DNA of 64,000 bases from NCBI GenBank assembly GCA_038087015.1, contig JASBNA010000006.1:1178001-1242000 (forward strand), in the 5' to 3' direction. Source of the stretch: Cerrena zonata (taxonomy: Eukaryota; Basidiomycota; Agaricomycetes; Polyporales; Cerrenaceae). Positions 40,696-51,254 of the stretch are shown one piece after another. Position 1 is the first letter of the stretch; each line of letters starts with the position of its first letter. The notes under the pieces are model-generated. The model searched no databases. It saw only the letters and a list, made by a program, of their open reading frames with translations, and was not told the origin of the DNA. The position numbers were made by a program, and so were the translations under genes.

Positions 40696-41399
40696 CGAGG
40701 TCAGCGGGTAGAAATGAACAACTCCTTTGTATATCAGGTCTCATATATATACTAAGTGCAGGGTTGTTGTCATTGGTGCCTGTGATGATAGGATTGAAAG
40801 ATGAGTGTGAGAATGCACAACCTCAAATCGGAGTGCCTGAAAGTGTTACGGTGAACGAGTTCAAGTCATGGCTCAAAAAGTATTGTTGACGACACGCCAG
40901 TGACACCGATTTGCAAGCTGAACCTACCACAGAAAGACCCGAAGCCAACATGCCTTTTTATATTATCTAGAGTCAGTGCTTTTTACCATGCCGAACCCCT
41001 CACTTGATATGTTGGCGAACAAAACAGCGAAAACATCATGGATGGCAACACAGCAAAAAATGAGTAAACAGTTGCGACCGAGAACAAATGTGGGTAAGGA
41101 CAAGGACAGACAATGAAAGACGAGTAGGGAGGAGGACGAGGAAAACCAAAATCAACAACAACGATTGCTACAACATCACAAGTCAAGAAGACACAAACAG
41201 GCAGAAACGACGAAACAGCAGTAGTTACACAACAACGAAGACCGCCGAGTGGTTAGTTTAATAACCCATCGGTGTCTCGCTGAGAAACAAAAGCATTATG
41301 GGTTGTTCATCGTCCCGACCCCTTCACTACTCCGTCCGGTAAGTTCTTCCAAGACTTGCAATTCGCAGCCCATCACACCCTCTGGTCACCTCATAGACT
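40696..41399. other. Intergenic region between the hydrolase and PBP1
   Basis: Promoter of the hydrolase and 3' region of PBP1. No gene or repeat of note is seen. Confidence 0.5.
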
Positions 41400-44300
41400 T
41401 CAGCCGTGGTTGACCCCGCCCATTTGAACGGGCGGAGCCTGTTGAGCATCGTATGGATGAGGGACACCAGGGGCGCCGGGAGGAGGCATCATCATTGGAT
41501 ACGGGACAGCGTGTTGGACTGTACAATATTCGTCAGTTTTGTTACTCGATGAACATACGAAGGGAGTACTTACGTTGGGGGCTTTGATGGTAGTATGGAT
41601 GCGCGTGAGCGTGTGGCGGAATGGGGGTTGATGGCATGGAGGGTCTTGGACCAGCGCCGTTAGGAGGGTAAGGACCAGGACCAGGTGGTGGCATGAAGCC
41701 TGGTGCTTTAAGACGCAATTATTATTGGTCCCAACTAATGAGAAACGAAACAGGAAAACTTACGAGGCATTTGACCCATCGGAGTACCAGGATACATAGC
41801 TAAACACAAATCATCATGAGCAGATTCTCCTAGAATGAATAAGTGATAACGTCACTACCAGGGGGAGGCATCGGGTAAGGCATGGGCTGCATATACGGTC
41901 CCGGCATATATCCAGGAGGGGGAGGTGGCATTCCAGGCATCATCTGACCAGGATAACCATACGGCTGGTAAGCGTACATGTAGCCACGAGCAGCAGCCTG
42001 AGCAGGATCTTCTGAATATTCGTTCGGAGGGGGAATAGGAGGAGGTCCGTGGGGAGCCATGTGTGGAGAGGATTGGGGTTGTTGAGCGGGCATCGGCTGA
42101 GGTGGAGGGAACATGGACATGTATCGACTGCCAGTGTATTGCCATGTAGAAGCTACAAGAGTGGGTGATTAGATTCTGAAGGGGAGAGAGATGAAATCAA
42201 GTACGTACAAACTTTCTTCGCATCAGCGACTTTGTTGTGCTTGAAAGGATTGAAATCCTCCTTGATGGATATGGGAAGCATTTTCCTAACAACACGGTTA
42301 CCAAAGAAGGGGTTCGGGGTGGTGGGTTGACTCGTCGATGCATCTTTGGGCTTAGGGGAACCGCCAGCACCATTAGCGTTAGGGGAAGCAACCTGCGCAG
42401 ATCAAACCATTAGGATGCGTTGCTCTATCTTGTTACAGAAAAGCTAAGAGTGACGTACGGGGGAGAAAGCCTTGCCGTTCGGCCTAAATGACGAAGCATT
42501 CACGTTCAACCTATTCTGAGCGGCGGGAGAAAGTGGGCCAGAAGCCTGAGTTGAGTTCGCCCTAACAGTGGCAGGAGTTGCACTAGGTCCAGCACTTGCT
42601 CCAGCGGGAGGCGCAGCACCAGTAGGAGGGGTGACAGCTGCCTTCTTACCCTTGAACGGTGGAATTGCCTGAATAGTCATACTAATCCTCTTGCCGTTCG
42701 CATCTGCTCTACCAGCCTTCGCGATACCCATCGAGCTCTTCGCAGGTGCCATTCCTTTGGCAATATCTGGCACCGCATTGGGCGGTTTAGCAGAGTTAGG
42801 TGCAAGCTTGTTCGAAGTAGCAGAGGCACCAATGTTGGCTGCAGGTATTGTTGCGGTAGTGGCGAGAGGACCAATGGTACGAGCCTGAGAAGATTCAGCA
42901 TCTTTGACGGATTTCTCCTTGATCTGTTTTTGTTTCTCTTCATCTTTGGCCAAGATAGGGACAAGATCCTCAGGAATTGGTTTGTTGAGCTATATGTAAA
43001 CACAATGAGAAAAAAGCGACCAAGATCGAGGAACAATACAAACCTTGAACGACTTGCTGAACTTAATAAGTTCGGTCATACGCTTGTCCATCTCATGCTT
43101 AAGCAACATTTGTCTCTTCTTGATAAGCCTGTCCTTCTCACTTGTCACAAACTCTCGGAACGCCGTGTCTGCTGTGGGCTACATAGCAAGAAGATCAGCA
43201 TGAAACGTTCCAACATGTTCAACAGATGGAGGCAGAGAAAGCAGAGCAAGAAGCGCGCTTATCAACTCTCCCACCATTCAAGACGTAAAAAGAAGCGCCG
43301 CATGGGAGATCGTCATGACGAAAAGAAAAATATAAGGCACCTTAGTCGAAGGGGAAGCAGCGTTGGCCACCGCGACGGCAGAGCCGTCAGGAGCGTTTAC
43401 AGCGAGCTTCGGGATCTCAGGTTTGGCAGCGGTAGTCACATTGGTAGCGACAACGTTCTCCTTAACAGGAGCGAGAGCACCGGAGGGGCCTTTGCGTGCG
43501 CCAGGGGGGACGTATGCATTCGCACTACGGACAACGGCACCGTACCTATAGAAGAGAAGTTGTGAATAAGATAAGAAGGCAAGGGAGAAGCAAAATGACG
43601 CACTTGTCTTCTTCGTTAGTCGAACTATCGCCTGTGAAGTTCATGACTCGTTCTTCAGCTACATGAGGGTTGTTAGCAACAGCCTAAAAGTAAGGTAGGG
43701 AGTATAAGACCGAGCGGGACAATCAATTCGATACGATTGATAGGCGGCCGTAGAGGAAATAAACAACGAGTGAGATGAATAATCTAGATAGCTATACAAG
43801 TTGGTTGCGACGTACCCCCAAGATTTCATTGGCCAGCTGTTGAGCCTTCTTCTCTTTCTCCTTATAATCTGGAGCATCCCTGTTAAGCGGTGTTGTGTAC
43901 GCATGTTCGTCGAAAGAGGTTGTGACCCCAAACAATTTTTCGTTTGCGTCAAACTGATCCCATGAAACCTTTCCTGTCGAAGCACCGGGTCCAAAAGTGA
44001 GATCGTCAGTATGACCCGGAGCAGTTCCAGGGGGAGGAGCTTCGGGAGAAGAAGGTTGCCATGCTTGCAACTCTCGTTCTCGCCGAGCGAGGCCTTTCTG
44101 ACTAATGTCGGTGTCTGTCTTGAAACCTGGACAAAGTGAAGCAGTCGAGATGTCAGTTTGTGTCCGAACAAGGTTGCTCCGAGACGGAAACACCGGAAGT
44201 GAGCCAGAAGAGTGATACGCACTGTCTGCGCCGTTAGGCGCCTTAGCATCTGCCGGTCCTGAGGCCCACGTATCAATGTTGGTCGATGCAATGAAGAGGG

Positions 44301-45254
44301 AATCTTTAAGAGGAGCTCCTGGTTGTGTGAGTTCCTTGACATCCTTGAGAGTGACGCCAGTTGTGTCGCCTTCGCCACTGGTCGAGCCAACGACGCCTTC
44401 GTAGCGTTGTTTGGTCTTGGTGGTAAGTGTGATAGTCGTGCCCTGGATCAAGTAAAGTTAGTTATATAATGTAACAGAAGTATAATGTGAACCATTTCAA
44501 TTTGAATAGCAAGGGTTGATAGACTCATGTAACGTTGCCTTAAGCAAGAGGCTGTGCAGAAATTGCGCGGTATTCCAGGCGCCCTTTTATGAGAGTCCAG
44601 ATAATTCATCTCGATCGGGGCTGTCAGTTGTTCGGTTGTTGTATAGGATTCACCCAGCTCCTGTGCAGTATAAAGTGCCTACATAAATGGCAGGAAATAG
44701 AATTATGCCACTGAAAGCGTTATCCCTCAGCGAACGGCTGCTCCGAACGGTAATCTTGCACAAGCACACTAGATGAGCCCAGATATAGCCCACAATGCAC
44801 TTTCTGAATTCCCTTGCTCGATTCAAAGACTGAAACAGCTAGAATGGTGTCAACTCGAAATAAAAATACGCGTACCGTTAAGCCAGAAAGTTGGTTAAGA
44901 ATGCGATCCTGGGGTCTGTCGGTGCGAGGAGCACCACCGTTTGTTTGTGCCAAAGGAGGGAATCCAGGACTTGCGGGTTGAGAGACGTTGGGTAACCGTG
45001 CAGTTGAGCCAGCGGGCGAGAAAGTGGGCGAAGCCCTCGCCCCAGTCGACCAAGCAGGAGCACGTCTGCATGCCCAGTATTAAATATCAAGCAAGACGTG
45101 ATGAGAGACATGACATGTATAAATAGAATGGGCAAGCGAAAGTGACTGTCAGAACGGGTAATGGGAGTTATGAATGTGAGGGAGAAACAGACCGAGGATT
45201 GTTGTCAGGGACACCCTTCCTGGGTTGCTTGGGGGGTCTTGCAGTAGCGGCCAT
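41400..45254 (-). CDS. PBP1: Ataxin-2 homologue Pbp1 (Lsm, LsmAD and PAM2)
   Basis: Multi-exon minus-strand gene. The first exons are 45254-45193 and 45065-44876; the stop TGA is at 41402-41400. An N-terminal Pro/Ala-rich segment leads to an Lsm-like domain (GTTITLTTKTKQRYEGVV, about 44440-44290). The LsmAD domain follows (WDQFDANEKLFGVTTSFDEH ... PDYKEKEKKAQQLANEILG, about 43970-43810), the hallmark of ataxin-2 proteins. A PAM2 motif, LNVNASSFRP, lies at 42509-42480; in the family it binds the MLLE domain of poly(A)-binding protein. The C-terminus is very rich in Pro, Met, Tyr and Gly (MPYPMPPPG), as in low-complexity RNA granule proteins. Ataxin-2/Pbp1 regulates mRNA translation, poly(A) tail length and stress granules, and in yeast TORC1. 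The long antisense frames are shadows. Confidence 0.93.
42480..42509 (-). other. PAM2 motif in Pbp1
   Basis: Encodes LNVNASSFRP followed by NGKAFSP. It fits the PAM2 consensus (Leu-Asn...Ala..Phe.Pro) that binds the MLLE domain of poly(A)-binding protein. Confidence 0.75.
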
Positions 45255-45970
45255 TGCAGAGTCCCACCAGGAGAAAGAAAGAAATAGAAAGAAAGAGACA
45301 AGTGGAAAGGGTTACGAGGAAGAGGAGACAGATAACAGCAAAAGGAGCAGCGCTGCGGGTTCGTCCAAAGAAGAGGACTAGTGTGGGCGGCGGTGCTTGA
45401 CGTTAAGGAAGACCTGCTTGCACAATGAGAGTGTGAAGCCTTGGTGGTTGCGTCGAACGACGAGGACGGGGGGAAAGATGGTGAGGGGAGAGGGGCACTC
45501 GACGCTAACACAGACCCTCCTTCCAGCGCTTAACCTCTCTCACCGGGACCCGGATCACCTTACTCTAATACTCTAGTCTCGCCCCATTCATCTCGCTCAA
45601 ATTGCCCTTCTCTCACCATGCAAATGCCACTTTCTACACTCATAATGCGCCACGGCTCTCGAAGAAATGAACACCACCCCCTTCGAGCAAGGTGGGTGAG
45701 GCTGTGGTCCGTGCTCGCTTCTTTCTGCTCTCGGGGTCCTACTCCATATTGGATTGCCTCCGTTACAACAAAGTTAATGAATACACGTCCTAATGTAAGT
45801 AAGCAATACTACTGTACAACGTTTATAATCTATTTGGTTACACTGTTATTCGCAAGCTTGAAAGTTAGTCATAAGTCAGTTGAGAGACTGGTATCTTGGA
45901 GATCGTCACGTCGTGAAAAGCATAAATCGTTACCGAGAGGTAACAACAACAACCAAACATTCACCCACAA
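45255..45970. other. Intergenic region between PBP1 and the RhoGEF gene
   Basis: Purine-rich leader and promoter of PBP1, and the 3' end of the RhoGEF gene. A plus-strand frame from 45618 has no supporting features. Confidence 0.5.
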
Positions 45971-48900
45971 TCACATATCCCACTCGTCCCAAAGCTCGCG
46001 CGACTGCAAAACCGGGGAGGCTTCGATCGCTTGCGTGGGTACAAGTTCCATCAACACGTCCCTGCCGTCCACATGTTGACCATCCTCCTTCTGCTTCATG
46101 GCGACTAAAACCGCCTCTTCGCTCGCGTGGACCATACGAATGTCTTCACCCTCGATGACCTGAATCAGTTTTCCTGTTTGTATTGCTCGAATCTCGATGA
46201 AGTTCTTTGAGAAGAGGATAAGATTGTCATTCCGGCATGCGTAACTTGTGGCCGAAGTTTCCCAACGAAGATAGCCACACAAACGAGCCGGTTCGCCTGT
46301 GGAGGTAATGTAACACCCGACATCTGCAAAACTCGAATGTTATTTGTGTTCTGGACCATCCACACGAAATACACGTACCGTTATATACAACGAGTAATTC
46401 ATCAACACCAGCCCTGACAAGTCCTAGTGGTTTCGATCTCGTTATACGTTCTTGAAGCAAACGCATTGGAGCCTGGTCCCCTGAGCTTGAGAGATTGGGG
46501 ATGATCGTCTCGACAGCTTGCAGACTAAACCCAAATATTTAATAATCCAGCGCTGGTCAAAGAACTGAAACACATACTGTTCCAAATCAAAGATATGGAT
46601 ACCCCTCTCCGCACAAATGCCTATTTTACCCTTCAATGCAGTCACGTCATGGGCATCGCCCGGAACTGCGATTGGTTGCTATAGAAATCAGAGCGGTTAA
46701 GAGTAGTACAAGGAGACAAAACAAATAGGAGTTCTTACGTCTACGTAGGGTTTGAAAGATAATGGCCCATTTGTGCTCTTCTTCCTTTGCGGTGGGATCT
46801 CACTCGGGAGGACCGGTGTCAGAATGTTGAGATAAACCCTCACCATCCCCCTTGTTCCGTATAATACTATATACGTTGAGCTTTGTTAGACATAAGATCG
46901 GATATAGGAATTGAATAAGAAAACGTACGAATACTCTTTCCAGCAAACTTCGCCACTTTCATGAAGAAAACGTAATCCGAGCTACCCGTCACATCCTCTC
47001 TACTAGCATCAAGTGGTTGAGGTGGAGAGGTCTGCATGGCTACCCGACCAAGAAGATCAAGAGAGTACGACCTGATCCCATTTCCGCAATAGACAAGGAA
47101 TTTGTTATGCGATGGAATCGTCGCAATATTTATAACATGCGGTATCAGGAGCACTTTGCGGAAAGCTAGATTTCAAAGTATGAGAATCGAGTGATTCACG
47201 GAGGGAGTAATAGAGATGCTGACATGATTGTCCTCGTACGGTTACGTAGACACCCGTCTCACAACCTACAGCAATGAGTGACTTTCCACTACTTGCTATC
47301 ATCGAGAAGGTTAGCATAATTACACGCAGCTAAATAAGGACATCGCGTACAGAAGGGTACTGCACAGGTAGTCAAACCAGTATAGCCTCTTGCGTATTCT
47401 CCAGACGGGTGAGCTTTGAAAAATCCCTCACTGAGTGTATGTGGTGCGAACCACTACCAATGCAAAATTAGATCGTGCCATATCATCCATAAAATTGTTG
47501 TTAACTCACCTTGTTCCCATCCTGCCGAACCTCTCTCATGAATTTCGCAGATTGGAACGCTTTCTTCCAATCCTCCCTCTCCTCCTGGCAAGATGTATAC
47601 AGCGTATAACTTCGTTTGTCCTTATCACAAGCATGCGAAATCGTGAGAGGGTACATGTGACGTTCTTTGGAGGATCGTATGGAAAAGGACTCGAGGAAGG
47701 AACGAGAAGCCTGTGCTTCAGCCGTGCTTGACTTCTCCTTGCGCATTTCAGGAGGTAATCCGGATGAGGTGACTTGGATGTATTCAAGAGGGATCGGCTA
47801 CTCACAAGCAACTGATCAGAAATGTGGAATGTGCATTCTAATTGGAAAGTACTCACACGAGAGACAACTACGTTGCGGGTTTCGGTGCTTGATCGTCGTT
47901 CCGGTTTGAGCAAGAGAACTAGCCAAAGCGTAAAAGTTAGAATATGATCCAAAATGAATCTAGGGTGAGGGGCACGTACGGTAATTATCCAATAATGCAA
48001 CATTAAGGTCTGCCCACGAATAGCCCACCGTATTCTCTTTCCTGTATCTTCTCGCTAGAGAACCTAGCCGGATTAAGGTTCTCGTCTCATCGTACAGATC
48101 CAAGTCCTGCAGGAGCTGGCTATCAGCATCCATAGTAGACTGTGGGTAAATAGAATAAAACCTACAATGATCTCTCCCCTCTGGTATACCAGACTCTCGC
48201 ACAACGCCCAGAACTTGACCTTCGCTTCCGCAGCCTCAATCCCAGGCTGCGTACTCTTGATAAAATCGTGCATCACACCCTAGAACTATCGGCAACGTTT
48301 CCTGGTCAGGATGGTCATTCGCCGTATGTTTCTTTATCGTGCTTAAAAGCAAGGCCAGTCTTGGAAGACGAGTAACAGGGCGCGAAAGGAAGGTGATGAG
48401 ATCGCGTTTGCGTATTTTAGGGTCCTGTCGACATTGTGCAATGAATGATTGGTATCTCTTGTTCCGACGAAGTTCGGCTCGATGGTGGGCTTCAGCGATA
48501 GGGTAGTGTTTGATGTATTGCTCGTAAGGGTGGCAATAATGCAAAGCTAACTAACATGAGGCGACGTCAGCGGGAGATATGGTAATAATGTTTGAACTTA
48601 CTGTCAAGGACGATATCAGCTATACTCTGTACTAGGGGATGTTGTTCACGTTGTCTTTCGAAAAGTGCATCAAGTAATTTTCGATGGTGATCAAGAATCT
48701 CGTCCAGGTTGTAGAATACCTCGTTTATGAAACCCTGTAATTTCAAAGGTGGGATAGGTACGGTGCTGACCAGCGGTTCTATGAACACGTCCTTGATGAG
48801 TTGCAAGTCCCGAACGTAATCCCTCTCGGACCTGATGACTTCGAATATCACAGATTGTCGCTGAACTTCATGTTTGTCCAGGACGTCCCGCGCGCTTGCC

Positions 48901-49624
48901 GGGACTAGACGGTGCCATTCCTCATCATTCTCCATCAGCTCGCCTGCTTGAAATTTCCGGAGACCATCCTCTGCTTCGAAACTGTATAAACAGAGTCATA
49001 CGATCAAATGACGTCATACTCCCAGTAATAGAGAAACACACACGTCAAGGTACTCAGTTCGTCCGTTAGGACAGCGGTCAATGGCTAGGGAAATAGTTAG
49101 TAAGGAGGGACGAGGGATGGGAGGAGGATGCATACCTCTGGAGAACTCTCGTCTGAAGCTATGAACGATGGTGGCCGTGACTCGCCCCGGTGTACCGAAG
49201 ATGCTGGGAGCTGTACCTCACTGCGTGTACTCCTGTGCCCTAATGAGCTTCGACTCGCCGAGGGTCTGAGGGACGACCTGTGCGAAGCAGACCGATATAG
49301 TTGTGGCTCAGGAAAAGGAAAATTGGCATTGGAAGATTCGTAGGCACTAGTCGGTCTGCTGCGCGTACGTCCCGATATGGAGGTATCTGACATAGGATAG
49401 GAGGGTCCATCGAGTGGGTATGCTGAGTCGGGGGAGGAAATTGCAAAGGAGGAGTGGCTGTAGTTATCTGACCAGAGACCTAGCGGATCACGGGCAGAGG
49501 AATCGGGTGGCGGGGTAACAAGGAAGTTGTATTGGTCTGTAACTGGAGAGGAATTATGGGACGGGGAGGATCTTGAGTGTATCGAGAGATGAGGGTGTGG
49601 ACGTCCGTTAGCCATTTCATGCAT
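45971..49624 (-). CDS. Rho guanine-nucleotide exchange factor, Rom2-like (DH-PH-CNH), one frame break
   Basis: Minus-strand, multi-exon, from ATG 49624 to TGA at 45971. An N-terminal Ser/Pro-rich region (about 160 residues) leads to a DH domain (VIRSERDYVRDLQLIKDVF near 48830; ITFLSRPVTRLPRLALLL; KVKFWALCESLVYQ), a PH domain (SYTLYTSCQEEREDWKKAFQ near 47570) and a C-terminal CNH domain (for example KIGICAERGIHIFD near 46620). This order is that of fungal Rom1/Rom2, which activate Rho1 for cell-wall integrity signalling at the plasma membrane. The DH frame breaks once at the CCC of 48278-48280: VLG must be followed by VMHDFIKSTQPG in another frame, which needs one base fewer. The start is the first ATG after a likely 5'-leader intron ending near 49682. 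TATTTAAATA at 49648-49657 would then be leader sequence, not a TATA box. Confidence 0.88.
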
Positions 49625-51254
49625 GTAAGTGGACTGGGTATGGGAGGTATTTAAATACGCGGGAGAAGGTTCGGGGCCTGAAAGTGAGAGCTTTAGTAAT
49701 GGTACCTGGAAATGCGATGGTGACGATGACCAGAGACTCACACCCACACTTTTCAGATTACAAGGCAAGAAGCTTCATGGAATAAATGTTTCAAGTACAC
49801 ACCGCGACTGAGATTAAGAAGGAAACCGGAAGTACCAAGCGCTTCACCTAAGCGTTCAGAGGCCTTCTTCTAGATATGCTTAAAAAGGTAGTTCTAGTGC
49901 TTACCCACCTCCTTCCAGGACCTTCCTTGACATCCCCTGGAAGACTACTCAGAGTCTCTCTAGAGGTATTGAAGTAACATATATATGACTTACCGTCGTA
50001 TATTTTTCACACAAATACCGATGGCTCATCAAGACTATAGACAATTGCTTGGTTGCTTAGTCGCCACTAGAAATGTCTGATCATGTAGAACGTACGTTAC
50101 GTTGGCGATTGAGGATAGAGGAGTGATGGGCAGGGTGTAGTATTTTTAATGAGGGTACATGAGAGTTAGAAGGAAAGGGGGAATCGTGATTGCGATGTGT
50201 ATGACCCACCGGGAAACTTGGAATTGATTGGACGTCAGACAAGGTAACTACCAGTGTCCATCGAGAGTAACAAGACTAATCTGCCTATATTAGAAACCGC
50301 AGTACCCAATGTAGAAAATCCCAACATGAGAGACAAAGTAAAGCATCTGTACGATCAAGAAATAATGCCCATCGATGCCGAGAAAGAAGACTCCCATAAT
50401 AATGTTGTCCCGGGTGGGCTTGAAAATAGTCCGAACCAGATGCAGACGAGAGGTAAGTATGATTTTAGGAGATTAAATGTAATAAATAGTATACTACACC
50501 CTATAAGCTATGTTGAACCCAACATGATCCGAATGATCCACGTATCTACTACACAAAGAGATGTTTGTACTAATTAATTATTGGGGCCTAAGAGAGGGAA
50601 GCTTGACTTTATCAGTGCGATGCCGTATGATTATACAGAATATGGATGCATGGACAATTTGCAGAAACGGGCGAAGGGCCACTGACAAACTGTAGATATT
50701 AACTTGAACTCGAGGAGAAGTAGTTCGGTCAACATTCTTGGCACAGTTGTCCAGCTCCTCTGGTCTCGTTTTCACAAGAAAAAGGTTTGATATCAACACC
50801 TCACCGTGACACAGAGACATGAAATGAATGAATGAACGTGGAAAGGCGGCAAGAGCAAGTGTATATCGGGACTAGTAGTGATTGTTCGGCTATTTCGCGC
50901 CAATCTACTTACCAAATTTGGAACTGACACCGGTGTTGAGTATCATTTTTGTCTTTTCTTTCCTTCCATCACATACCAGTGCTTCCCCCGCCCCCACATA
51001 TCTCCTTCACTTCCTCGATAGATTTTCTGCGTATATAGGCGACATATAACGTACGTGAAAACACAGCTTCTTAATATCCCAACACTGACATCGGAACTGA
51101 ATTCACGTCAGGCAGAATCGTCTCGCCCCCACGTTGCATATCATTATATCTTTCCCACCTCGTTTATACGACATCTTCTACCGGAGATACACAGTCTCTA
51201 GGTACATATAACTCCTATTGTCTCCTCTCAACTTTCACTTACACGTATATCCCA
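49625..51254. other. Divergent intergenic region, 1.6 kb, with one doubtful small ORF
   Basis: Promoters of the RhoGEF gene and of the 930-residue gene. A plus-strand frame from 50254 runs for about 66 codons to a GTAAGT at about 50454, with exon-like composition, but no second exon or family could be recognised. It is listed as a possibility only. Confidence 0.4.
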
